Assembly: GCF_900142295.1 (NCBI RefSeq)
Contig: NZ_FSRL01000001.1
Span: 1,922,001 to 1,986,000, forward strand
DNA from: Vannielia litorea
Lineage (GTDB): Bacteria > Pseudomonadota > Alphaproteobacteria > Rhodobacterales > Rhodobacteraceae
Reading direction: 5' to 3'
Length of the DNA: 64,000 nt
Shown here: in pieces, positions 50,749-58,575 of the stretch
Numbering within the stretch: position 1 is the stretch's first letter
Layout of the letters: each line of letters starts with the position of its first letter
Notes under the pieces: model-generated
Seen by the model: only the letters and a program-made list of their open reading frames with translations
What the model was told of the DNA's origin: nothing
Database searches by the model: none
Program-made: the position numbers and the translations under genes

Positions 50749-51650
50749 CTGATGATGTCGAGCCCCGCGTTCCGGCAGGCGGCGGTGATCGTCTCGTATC
50801 CGAGCCTGGAACACTCGTAGGGCGGCGCCTTGGCCGGGTCCTGCTCGGCCTCAACGACGATCCAGCCTGCATAGTTCATTGCGACGAGTTTCCGCGTGAT
50901 CGTGGCGAAGTCAATGCAGCCTTCCGGGTCGCCGGGCACGGTGAAGGCCCCGGCGATGACGGCATCGAGGAAGGAGCAATCGCTGGCGCGGATCTGATCG
51001 ACGATTTTTGGGCGCACGTCCTTGTAGTGGACGTGGAGCACCCGGTCGGGCCAGCGGTCGAGCACGGCGAGTTCGTCGGCGCCGCCGAAGCGCAGGTGGC
51101 CGGTGTCGTAGAGCAGGTGCACCTCGCGGGGGCTGGCCTCCATGAGCCAGTTCACCTCGTCCTCGTTCTCGATGATCGAGCCCATGTGGTGATGATAGGC
51201 CAGCTGCATGCCCTGCCCCGCCATCCACCTGGCCAGCTCACCCAGTCTGGCGGCATAGGCATGGATCTCGTCGCGCGAGAGCCGGGGGCGGCGGGAGACC
51301 GGCGTGCCGCTCTGGCCCTGCACGGTGTTGGAGAACTCGGCGTAGACGATACAGGGCGCGCCGAGGGCGACGAACTGCTCGACCTGGGCGGCGACGGCCC
51401 GTTTTTCATCCTCCAGGTCGTTGACCAGCAGGTTGCCCGAGCACCAGCCGCCGCAGAGGGCGATGTCGTTGGCCTCGAGGGCGCGGCGCAGGCCGGGCGT
51501 GTCATGGGGCATGCGCTGGCCGCGCTCGACGCCGGTGTAGCCGATCGCGCGGCTCTCCCGGAGGGCCTGCTCCATGGTGTAGGCGGCGGTGAGGTCGGGC
51601 AGGTCGTCGTTCTGCCAGGCGATGGGGGAGATGCCGATCCTGACGGGCAT
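50745..51650 (-). CDS. iolE: myo-Inosose-2 dehydratase (IolE)
   Basis: 301 aa from ATG 51650. Dehydrates scyllo-inosose to the diketone that IolD hydrolyses. TIM-barrel of the xylose-isomerase-like (AP endonuclease 2) family: PVRIGISPIAWQNDDLPDL at strand 1, IGYTGVERGQRMPHD, AYHHHMGSIIENEDEV (His/Glu metal ligands), VHLLYDTGHLRFGG, and HVHYKDVRP; the metal Glu in VVEAEQDPAKAP. Intact. Because of a frameshift upstream, the iolD remnant is now in the same open frame, but ATG 51650 with its own leader remains the natural start. Confidence 0.94.
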   Translation of the reverse strand: MPVRIGISPIAWQNDDLPDLTAAYTMEQALRESRAIGYTGVERGQRMPHDTPGLRRALEANDIALCGGWCSGNLLVNDLEDEKRAVAAQVEQFVALGAPCIVYAEFSNTVQGQSGTPVSRRPRLSRDEIHAYAARLGELARWMAGQGMQLAYHHHMGSIIENEDEVNWLMEASPREVHLLYDTGHLRFGGADELAVLDRWPDRVLHVHYKDVRPKIVDQIRASDCSFLDAVIAGAFTVPGDPEGCIDFATITRKLVAMNYAGWIVVEAEQDPAKAPPYECSRLGYETITAACRNAGLDIIR

Positions 51651-51655
51651 GGGAT

Positions 51656-52213
51656 TTATCCTGCGATCCGGGATTCGCGGGCGGTCTCGTAGGCCTTGCG
51701 AGCCTCGTTGACCTCGTCGCGGGTGGAGGTTTCGGGCACCGCCACATCCCACCAGTGGCCGCCGTCGCTCGCGGCGGGCGAGGGCGGCCTCGAGCTCCTC
51801 GATGCCCGAGACCTTCACCGCCTCGGCGCCCATCGCGGCGGCGTGCGCGGCAAAGTCGATGCGGGACGGCTGGCCGTGGATCGTGTGCTCCAGCAGGTTG
51901 TTGAACTCGGCGCCGCCGGTGCTCATCTGCAGCCGGTTGATGCAGCCGAAACCGCGGTTGTCGGTGAGCACGACGGTGAAGGGCACGCGCATCATGGCGG
52001 CGGTGGCCATCTCGGAGTTGGCCATCATGTAGGCGCCGTCACCGACCATGCAGATCACGTCGCGCTCGGGTTCGGCCATCTTGATGCCCAGGGCACCGGC
52101 GATCTCGTAGCCCATGCAGAAAAAGCCGTATTCCATGTGGTAGGCGCCGGGGCGCGGGGCCTTCCAGAGCTTGTGCAGCTCGCCGGGCATGGTGCCCGCC
52201 GCGCACATGAGGG
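51656..52213 (-). pseudogene. iolD: Truncated, frameshifted iolD (THcHDO hydrolase) remnant
   Basis: C-terminal third of the thiamine-diphosphate-dependent IolD. The TPP-binding region is well preserved: [58 protein letters not shown] (GDG...N motif), and [19 protein letters not shown]. Near 51765-51780 the frame shifts: the other frame continues [20 protein letters not shown] and ends ESRIAG at TAA 51658-51656, just before iolE. Upstream, similarity ends abruptly at about 52213, where an unrelated gene fragment begins on the opposite strand. At least 380 N-terminal residues are missing. Confidence 0.88.
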
Positions 52214-52466
52214 CGAGAAGGCCGAGCAGGGCTTCAGGACCATCCTCACCGGCCCGCAGCACCCGCCCTATGCCGCCTTCTGCCCGGCGCCGGGCCATCA
52301 GATCGGGTTCAACGCGCCGAAGGTGCTGGAGGCGGCGGAGGTGGTGGAGACGATCGCCGGGCGCCACAAGGCCTGGCCCGACTTCGGCGAGGCGCTGGAG
52401 ATCGAGCGGGTGATCCATGCGATTGCCGAGAGCGCGGCCCGGGACGCGCGGGTTTCGCTGGTGTGA
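52213..52466 (+). pseudogene. C-terminal remnant of a Gfo/Idh/MocA-family oxidoreductase
   Basis: About 84 codons in one frame: [40 protein letters not shown], then [20 protein letters not shown] and a natural stop. This is the C-terminal end of inositol/sugar dehydrogenase-like proteins of the Gfo/Idh/MocA family (about 370 aa). The N-terminal NAD-binding half is absent; the fragment starts exactly where the iolD remnant stops. Deletion across the shared divergent promoter of iolD and this gene explains both truncations. Confidence 0.82.
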
Positions 52467-52511
52467 GGCGCGCGGCTGCGCGAGGCTCGGGCGCGGCAGA
52501 GGGAGGCGGGC

Positions 52512-52925
52512 ATGGAGAGTGACGGGCGGTTCATCGCGGCGCGGCTTGGGCCGGGCGAGGACCTCGTGGCCGGGCTGCGCGGGCTGTTTGCCCGGAGCGG
52601 CGCGGAGGCGATGGCCGTGGTGAGCTGCGTGGGCAGCCTGCGGGCGGTGCGGTTGCGCCACGCGGGCGCGGAGGCGGCGACGGCGCATGCCGGGCCGCTG
52701 GAGATCGTCTCGCTGGTGGGCACGGTGGACGGGCGCAGGCAGCATCTGCACATGGCGGTCTCCGACCGGGAGGGCCGGGTGGCCGGCGGGCATCTGATGG
52801 CGGAGGGGGCGGAGGTGTTCACCACCGCGGAGATCGTGGTGGTGGCGCTCGACGGGCTGCGGTTTGACCGGGCCCCCTGCCCGGCCTCGGGATATGACGA
52901 GCTGGTTGTGCGCAGGCGCGGGTAG
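52512..52925 (+). CDS. PPC/DUF296 domain protein (PD1-like)
   Basis: 137 aa from ATG 52512 with GAGGCGGGC upstream. Single PCC/DUF296 domain: FIAARLGPGEDLVAGLRGLF, VVSCVGSLRAVRLRHAG, IVSLVGTVDGRRQHLHMAVS and GRVAGGHLMAEGAEVFTTAEI with the conserved His residues of the trimeric fold. Bacterial members are cytosolic and often bind metal or nucleotides; some are called DNA-binding. It follows the oxidoreductase remnant by 45 bp on the same strand and was probably its operon partner; its promoter may have gone with the deletion. Confidence 0.85.
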   Translation: MESDGRFIAARLGPGEDLVAGLRGLFARSGAEAMAVVSCVGSLRAVRLRHAGAEAATAHAGPLEIVSLVGTVDGRRQHLHMAVSDREGRVAGGHLMAEGAEVFTTAEIVVVALDGLRFDRAPCPASGYDELVVRRRG

Positions 52926-53048
52926 GCCGGGGGAGACCCTGAGGTCGGCGCTTCGCTCGGCCCTGGCCGGGCATGGCGCGGGGGGCTCATCGCGGACCTT
53001 TGGCCGCTCATCGACGGGCGAAGACACCTCGAAGGGCGGATGAGCCGC

Positions 53049-53771
53049 TCAGGCGGTGGCGCGGGTGCGGTCGTGGCCCTCGGTGATGACCTTCAGCATG
53101 GCGGTATGGGCGGCCTCGGGGAGGCCCGAGGCAATGGCGCGGGCGATGGCGCGGTGGTTCTGGGCCACCTCGGCCTTGACCTCCTGGAACTTCTCGCCGG
53201 TCTCGATCAGGAAGAGCGAGTAGAGCGCCGTCTGCACCATGTCGCCCAGGGACTGCAGGAAGCGGTTGCCCGAGAGTTTCAGCACATGGTGGTGAAACTC
53301 GTAGTCAGCCACGGCGAAATCGGCGCGGCTGGCGGCGCTTGCGAGGCTGTCGCAGAGGGCGAAGAGCCTGTCGCAGTCGACCTCGTTGGCGCGGCGGGCG
53401 GCAGAGGCGGCGGCGGCGGGCTCGAAGATCAGGCGGATCTCGAAGAGCTCGTCGTAGAACCGGCCCGGCGACTTGACCGAAGTGTGCCAGCGCAGCACGT
53501 CCTCGTCGAACATGTTCCACTCGTCGGAGGGGCGCACATGGGTGCCGACCTTGGCCTTGGAGGCGATCATGCCCTTGGCTGCGAGGGTCTTCTTGGCTTC
53601 GCGGACCACGGTGCGCGACACGTCGAACATCTCGCAGAGGTCCGGGTCGAGCGGGATCATCGTGTCGGGCGGATACTCCCCGGCCACGATGGCACGCCCC
53701 ATCTGGTCCACCACGAAATGCGTGTGGTTCGAGGCCCGCGCGGAGGGCGAGCCCGAGGCAACGATCGTCAT
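53049..53771 (-). CDS. FadR-type GntR-family regulator of sugar uptake
   Basis: 240 aa from ATG 53771, which overlaps the permease stop as ATGA; a start at 53822 would overlap it by 55 bp. The N-terminal winged helix reads GRAIVAGEYPPDTMIPLDPD, LCEMFDVSRTVVREAKKTLA, KVGTHVRP. The FCD ligand domain (about 90-235) carries the metal/ligand His and Asp pattern (FEIRLIFEPAAAASAARRA, DYEFHHHVLKLSGN, NHRAIARAI). Last gene of the ytfQRT-yjfF operon, so it likely controls it in response to a galactose- or galacturonate-derived ligand. A palindrome upstream of ytfQ is the candidate target. Confidence 0.9.
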   Translation of the reverse strand: MTIVASGSPSARASNHTHFVVDQMGRAIVAGEYPPDTMIPLDPDLCEMFDVSRTVVREAKKTLAAKGMIASKAKVGTHVRPSDEWNMFDEDVLRWHTSVKSPGRFYDELFEIRLIFEPAAAASAARRANEVDCDRLFALCDSLASAASRADFAVADYEFHHHVLKLSGNRFLQSLGDMVQTALYSLFLIETGEKFQEVKAEVAQNHRAIARAIASGLPEAAHTAMLKVITEGHDRTRATA

Positions 53772-54760
53772 GATGGCTGTGCGGAGCCAGTCGCTCTTTT
53801 TCGTCGGGTGGTCGTCGCCCAAGTGAGGCCTTTCTGAAGCAGGATGAATGCGAAGAGCAGCGCGCCGATGACGATCTTAGTCCACCAGCTCGAGAGTGTC
53901 CCGTCAAAGACGATATAGGTCTGGATCAGCCCCATGATGAGGATGCCGAAGAAGGTGCCCGCCACGAAGCCGTAGCCGCCGGAGAGCAGCGTGCCGCCGA
54001 TCACCACGGCGGCGATGGCGTCGAGTTCGACGCCGACGGTGGCGAGGCTGTATCCGGCGGAGGTGTAGAGCGAGAAGGTGATGCCCGCGAGCCCGGCGAG
54101 GCCGCCGGAGATGGCATAGATGCCGACGGTGGTGGAGGCGAGCGGCACGCCCATGAGCCGGGCCGTCTGCGCCCCGCCGCCGAGGGCATAGACGTTCTGC
54201 CCGAAGCGGGTGCGGTGGGCCACCAGTGCGCCCGCGATGAAGGTGAGCAGCATCAGCCCGCCGATGAGCCGGAAGCGCCCGCCGCCGGGGGCTTTCCAGA
54301 AGATGTCTTGCAGGGTGTCGTAGAACGCGTGGGTGATCGGCACGCTCTCGGTGGAGAGCACATAGGCCGCGCCACGGGCGAGGAACATGCCCGCCAGCGT
54401 GACGATGAAGGGGGGCATCTCGAGGTAGTGGATGGTGGCGCCCATGGCTGCGCCGAAGCCGGTTGTGAGCGCCAGCACCAGCGCGAAGGCGGCGAGCGGA
54501 TGGATCGAGGTGTCGCGCAGGATGACGGCGAGGAAGACGCCGGTGAAGGCGATGACGGAGCCCACCGAGAGGTCGATGCCGCCCGAGAGGATCACGAAGG
54601 TCATCCCCACGGCGACGATACCGAGAAAGGCGTTGTCGGTCAGCAGGTTGGCGACCACGCGGGTGGAGAGCATGGCCGGATACTGCGATGCGCAGAGGGC
54701 ATAGGCCAGCACGAAGGTGGCGAGCGTGACCATCAGCGGCAGGTGGGTTGAGCGGATCAC
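53768..54760 (-). CDS. yjfF: Sugar ABC transporter permease, YjfF-like
   Basis: 330 aa, about nine membrane helices of the BPD_transp_2 (RbsC-like) family. It contains MTFVILSGGIDLSVGSVIAF, the permease signature, and GVPLASTTVGIYAISGGLAG. It overlaps ytfT (54757-54760, ATGA) and the regulator gene. With YtfT it forms the membrane heterodimer of a galactofuranose-type importer. Confidence 0.9.
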   Translation of the reverse strand: MIRSTHLPLMVTLATFVLAYALCASQYPAMLSTRVVANLLTDNAFLGIVAVGMTFVILSGGIDLSVGSVIAFTGVFLAVILRDTSIHPLAAFALVLALTTGFGAAMGATIHYLEMPPFIVTLAGMFLARGAAYVLSTESVPITHAFYDTLQDIFWKAPGGGRFRLIGGLMLLTFIAGALVAHRTRFGQNVYALGGGAQTARLMGVPLASTTVGIYAISGGLAGLAGITFSLYTSAGYSLATVGVELDAIAAVVIGGTLLSGGYGFVAGTFFGILIMGLIQTYIVFDGTLSSWWTKIVIGALLFAFILLQKGLTWATTTRRKRATGSAQPS

Positions 54761-55806
54761 GGGGCATCCTCCCTGGGGGTCGTGGAGGGCCGCTGTCTCT
54801 CGGGCAGGCTCTCGGGGCCGGAGGCGCGGAGCATGTAGATGAGGTGGCCGATCTTCGGCGACTGGATCACCAGGATCGCCAGGATCAGCAGGGCCTTGAT
54901 GACGAGGTTGAACTCGGGCGGCATGCCCGAGAGCAGGATGACCGAGTTGACCGACTGGATGATGAGCGCCCCGAGCAGCGAGGCGACGATGGAGAAGCGC
55001 CCGCCGAGCAGGGAGTTGCCGCCGATGACCACGGCGAGGATGGCATCGAGCTCGAGCCAGAGGCCGGCGTTGTTGGCATCGGCCCCCTTGATGTCGGCGG
55101 CGACGATCACGCCGGCGAGGGCGGCGCAGAGGCCCGAGGCGAGGTAGACGCAGATCAGCAGCACGCGGGAGTTGATGCCGGCGAGGCGCGAGCTGGCCTC
55201 GTTGACGCCGATGGCCTCGATCAGCATGCCGAGCGCGGTGCGGCGGACGGCCAGCGTGGCCAGCGTGCCGAGGCCGAGCCAGAGGACGATGGGCGTGGGG
55301 ATGCCGAGCACGGTGCCCGCGCCCAGGCGGATCAGGCCCTCGTTGTTGAAGGTGAGGATCGTGCCCTCGGTGATGAGCTGTGCGATGCCGCGCCCGGCGA
55401 CCATCAGCACCAGGGTGGCGACGATGGGCTGGATGCGCAGGACCGCGACCAGAAGCCCGTTCCAGAGGCCGCAGAGCGCGCCGGTGGCGAGCGCGCCGAT
55501 GAGCGCTGTGCCCCAGCCGTGGCCCTCTGTGACGAGACTGGCGGCGGTGGCCCCGGCGATGGCCATGACCGCGCCCACCGAAAGGTCGATGCCGCGGGTG
55601 GCGATGACCAGGGTCATGCCGATGCAGAGCAGCGCCACAGGGGCACCGCGGTTGAAGACATCGACGAGGTTGCCGAAGATCCGGCCGTTGCGGAAGGAGA
55701 CATCGAGGAAATCGGGGAAGACCAGGAGGTTGAGGCCGAGTACAACGGCCAGGATCATCAGCTGGGGCGTGATCCGCTTGAGGAGCGAAGGCGTGGAGGC
55801 AGACAT
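54757..55806 (-). CDS. ytfT: Sugar ABC transporter permease, YtfT-like
   Basis: 349 aa RbsC-type permease with GMTLVIATRGIDLSVGAVMA as the conserved cytoplasmic-loop motif and roughly nine to ten helices. LLGGRFSIVASLLGALIIQS near the end matches the family. Starts immediately after the ytfR stop (55807), so there is no gap. Partner of YjfF. The short charged C-terminus (PESLPERQRPSTTPREDAP) is soluble. Confidence 0.9.
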   Translation of the reverse strand: MSASTPSLLKRITPQLMILAVVLGLNLLVFPDFLDVSFRNGRIFGNLVDVFNRGAPVALLCIGMTLVIATRGIDLSVGAVMAIAGATAASLVTEGHGWGTALIGALATGALCGLWNGLLVAVLRIQPIVATLVLMVAGRGIAQLITEGTILTFNNEGLIRLGAGTVLGIPTPIVLWLGLGTLATLAVRRTALGMLIEAIGVNEASSRLAGINSRVLLICVYLASGLCAALAGVIVAADIKGADANNAGLWLELDAILAVVIGGNSLLGGRFSIVASLLGALIIQSVNSVILLSGMPPEFNLVIKALLILAILVIQSPKIGHLIYMLRASGPESLPERQRPSTTPREDAP

Positions 55807-57333
55807 TCAGGCGGCCCCCTGCTGCTCGTCGGCGATGGCGTGGACGATGTTTTCGGCGGTGATTTCGGCGCCCGTCAGTTCGCGCAGTTGCCGCCGGTCG
55901 CGCAGCACGACGACGCGGGTGGAATAGGCGACGAGTTCCTCCAGCTCGGAGGAGGCGACGAGCAGGGCCATGCCGTTCTCGCGCAGCTTTTCGATCAGGG
56001 CGATGATCTCGGCGTGGGCACCCACGTCGATGCCGCGGGTGGGCTCGTCGAGGATGAAGACTTCGGGTTCGGTTGCGAGCCAGCGGGCGAGCAGCGCCTT
56101 CTGCTGGTTGCCGCCCGAGAGCAGGCGGATCGGCATGTCGAGCGAGGCGAGGCGGATATCGAGAGCCTTTACATAGTGTTCGGCGATTTCGTTCACCTTG
56201 CTGCGGGGGATGGGGCGCATCCAGCCCTGGCGAGCCTGGAGGGCGAGGAGGATGTTGTCGCGCACCGAGAGGTCGCCGACGATGCCCTGGGACTTGCGGT
56301 CTTCGGGGCAGAGGGCGAAGCGATGGGCGATGGCCTCGCGCGGGCTGGTGATGCGGGCCTCGCGGCCCTTGAGCAGGATGCGCCCCTGGTCGGCCTGCAC
56401 CGCGCCGAAGAGAAGGTTGGCGGTCTCTGTCCGGCCCGAGCCGAGGAGACCGGCGAGGCCCACCACCTCGCCCCGGTGCAGGTTCAGCGAGAAGGGCTCG
56501 ATCATGCCGCGCTTGGCGAGGTCGTTCACCTGCAGGAGCAATTCGCCCGGCGCGCCGCCCTTGCGCTCGGCCACGCGGGCCTCAAGCTGACGGCCGAGCA
56601 TGAGGGTGATGATGTCGTGCCGGGAAACCTCCGCGAGCAGGCGCTCACCCACCACGCGGCCATTGCGCAGCACGGTGGCGCGGTCGGATATCTCGAAGAC
56701 CTGATCCAGGAAATGGGTAATGAAAACAATCGCCAGGCCGCCCTCCTTCAACTGGCGGATCACCCCGAACAGCAGCTCCACCTCGTCGCGGTCGAGCGAG
56801 GCGGTGGGCTCGTCGAGGATGAGCACCCTGCCCGAGAGCGCGACGGCGCGGGCGATGGCGACCACCTGCTGCACGGCGACGGAGAAGCTGGTGAGCGGCT
56901 CGCCCGGGTCGATGTGGAGCCCGTAGCCCTCCAGCACCGCGCGGGCCTCGCGGGTCATCGCGCGGCGGTCGACCAGCCCGAAGCGGGTGGGCTCGTGGCC
57001 CAGGAAGAGGTTCTCGGCCACGGTCAGGTTGGGCAGCAGGTTGACCTCCTGGTAGACGGTGCCGATGCCCAGGCCCTGCGCCTCGGCGGTGCTCCTCGGG
57101 TCGACCTCGGCCCCGGCAAGCCGGATCACCCCGCCGTCGCGGCGGTAGGCGCCGGTGAGGCACTTGATCAGGGTGGACTTGCCCGCCCCGTTCTCGCCCA
57201 GGAGCGCGTGCACCTCGCCCGCGTAGAGCTTGAGCTCCACCTCGTCGAGCGCCACCGCGCCGGGAAAGAACTTGGAGATGCCGCTGGCGTGCAGCAGCGG
57301 GGGCTGGTCGGTCATCTTGCGCCTGTGTCTCAT
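55807..57333 (-). CDS. ytfR: Sugar ABC transporter ATPase, YtfR-like
   Basis: 508 aa with two ABC cassettes. ATG 57333 is preferred for its good GGAGGGG site 7 nt upstream; ATG 57315 (MTDQPPLL) has none. Cassette 1: Walker A LLGENGAGKSTLIKCL, signature region FSVAVQQVVAIARAVA (the usual SxGQ is replaced by SVAVQQ), Walker B RVLILDEPTASLD. Cassette 2: degenerate Walker A GLLGSGRTETANLL, signature LLSGGNQQKALLARWLA, Walker B VFILDEPTRGIDVG. This is the usual layout for RbsA/MglA-type ATPases. Powers sugar import through YtfT/YjfF. Confidence 0.93.
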   Translation of the reverse strand: MRHRRKMTDQPPLLHASGISKFFPGAVALDEVELKLYAGEVHALLGENGAGKSTLIKCLTGAYRRDGGVIRLAGAEVDPRSTAEAQGLGIGTVYQEVNLLPNLTVAENLFLGHEPTRFGLVDRRAMTREARAVLEGYGLHIDPGEPLTSFSVAVQQVVAIARAVALSGRVLILDEPTASLDRDEVELLFGVIRQLKEGGLAIVFITHFLDQVFEISDRATVLRNGRVVGERLLAEVSRHDIITLMLGRQLEARVAERKGGAPGELLLQVNDLAKRGMIEPFSLNLHRGEVVGLAGLLGSGRTETANLLFGAVQADQGRILLKGREARITSPREAIAHRFALCPEDRKSQGIVGDLSVRDNILLALQARQGWMRPIPRSKVNEIAEHYVKALDIRLASLDMPIRLLSGGNQQKALLARWLATEPEVFILDEPTRGIDVGAHAEIIALIEKLRENGMALLVASSELEELVAYSTRVVVLRDRRQLRELTGAEITAENIVHAIADEQQGAA

Positions 57334-57384
57334 GGATTTTCCCCTCCCCGCGCCACCCTAGCAGCGGGCAGGCAGGGAGAGAAC

Positions 57385-57410
57385 GGGCCGGGGCAGAGGC
57401 TCCGGCCCGG
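57385..57410 (-). promoter_or_regulatory. Intercistronic hairpin between ytfQ and ytfR
   Basis: Inverted repeat CGGGCCGG (57385-57392) and CCGGCCCG (57403-57410), followed on the reverse strand by TTCTCT. Such hairpins after binding-protein genes stabilise or attenuate the transcript, so that the binding protein is made in excess over the ATPase and permeases. Confidence 0.55.
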
Positions 57411-57419
57411 GGAAGGCCG

Positions 57420-58373
57420 TCAGTAGCCGAGGCCCTTTTTCTCTTCGTAGACCGCCTGGTTGTCATCGGCGGCGGTGTAGAGCTTGCTCTCGGTCTGGAT
57501 CCACTTTGCGGGCATCGTGCCGTCGGCGAGATAGGCCTCGAGCGCGTCGAGTGCGGGGCCGGCCATGTTGGGCGTCAGCTCGATGGTGGCGTTCATCTCG
57601 CCGTTGGCGATCGCGAGGTGGGCATCGGGCACCGCGTCGATGGCGACGATCCTGATGTCTTCGCCGGGTTTGAGGCCCGCTTCCTTGATCGCCTGGATCG
57701 CGCCCACGGCCATGTCGTCGTTGTGGGCGTAGAGCGCGCAGATGTTCTCGCCGCCCTCGGCCTTGAGGAAGCTCTCCATCACCACCTTGCCCTGGCTGCG
57801 GGTGAAGTCGCCGGTCTGGCTACGGACGATCTCGAGACCCTCGGCCCCGGCGATGCCCTCTTCGAAGCCCTTCTTGCGGTCGATCGCGGGCGAGGAGCCG
57901 GTGGTGCCCTGCAGCTCGACGATGCGGCAGGGTTGGCCCGCCATCTCTTCGGCCAGCCACTGCCCGGCCACCCGGCCCTCGTGCACGAGGTCGGAGGTGA
58001 CGGCGGTGAGGTAGAGCTCGTCGGAGGCATCCACGGTGCGGTCGAGCAGGACCACGGGGATCTCGGCATCGGCGGCCTCTTCAAGCACCTCGTCCCAGCC
58101 GGTGGCGACCACGGGGGCGAGCAGGATGGCATCGACGCCCTGGGCGATGAAGCCGCGGATCGCCTTGATCTGGTTTTCCTGCTTCTGCTGGGCATCGGCG
58201 AACTTGAGGTCGATTCCGCGCTTCTCGGCTTCCTGCCGGGTCACGGTGGTTTCGGCGGCGCGCCAGCCGGACTCGGAGCCGATCTGGCTGAAGCCGACGG
58301 TCAGATCGGCGCCCATGGCAGCGAAGGGCGCAAGGGTGATCGCGCTCGCAAGGAGCGTGGCTTTGACGTTCAT
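57420..58373 (-). CDS. ytfQ: Galactofuranose-type sugar-binding protein, YtfQ-like
   Basis: 317 aa from ATG 58373 with GGAGG 6 nt upstream (the longer frame lacks a signal start). Signal peptide MNVKATLLASAITLAPFAAMGA. Mature periplasmic type I fold: LTVGFSQIGSESGWRAAETT, AIRGFIAQGVDAILLAPVVA, VVLLDRTVDASDELYLTA, and YAHNDDMAVGAIQAIKEAGL, close to E. coli YtfQ. It binds galactofuranose or a related hexose; specificity within the family can vary. First gene of the ytfQRT-yjfF-gntR operon. Confidence 0.93.
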   Translation of the reverse strand: MNVKATLLASAITLAPFAAMGADLTVGFSQIGSESGWRAAETTVTRQEAEKRGIDLKFADAQQKQENQIKAIRGFIAQGVDAILLAPVVATGWDEVLEEAADAEIPVVLLDRTVDASDELYLTAVTSDLVHEGRVAGQWLAEEMAGQPCRIVELQGTTGSSPAIDRKKGFEEGIAGAEGLEIVRSQTGDFTRSQGKVVMESFLKAEGGENICALYAHNDDMAVGAIQAIKEAGLKPGEDIRIVAIDAVPDAHLAIANGEMNATIELTPNMAGPALDALEAYLADGTMPAKWIQTESKLYTAADDNQAVYEEKKGLGY

Positions 58374-58380
58374 GATTTCC

Positions 58381-58408
58381 TCCCATGGAACGTTTCTCGT
58401 TCGTGGGA
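58381..58408. promoter_or_regulatory. Candidate operator upstream of ytfQ
   Basis: Imperfect palindrome with core GAACG-TTTCT-CGTTC (58388-58402) extended by TCCCA/TGGGA arms. It lies 8 nt before ytfQ ATG in the leader, next to an A/T-rich stretch (58410-58440) that should be the promoter. Likely bound by the GntR-type regulator encoded at the operon end. Confidence 0.5.
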
Positions 58409-58517
58409 TCAATTAAGTATTACTTTATTATTTTTGGCAATGGGGTTTGTCACGGCACCGTGAGTTCTTGGGTTTTGTCGAATATTGTCAGGTGGTTGCG
58501 AGAAGAGGATCATGCAG

Positions 58518-58547
58518 AAAAAAGGCCGCGCAAGGGGATGCGCGGCC
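58518..58547 (-). terminator. Rho-independent terminator of rhaD-rhaI
   Basis: Reverse strand: GGCCGCGCA stem (58547-58539), 6-nt loop, TGCGCGGCC (58532-58524), then TTTTTT (58523-58518). Nine perfect base pairs, about 29 nt after the rhaI stop. A textbook terminator. Confidence 0.9.
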
Positions 58548-58575
58548 AGTGGGTAGAGCGGCAGGCGCGGGGCGG

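Noticed and set aside
50745..53027. A single 760-aa gene from the continuous reverse frame
   Set aside because: It is a chance in-frame join of an antisense stretch, the iolD remnant after a frameshift, and iolE. The IolE start at 51650 is natural.
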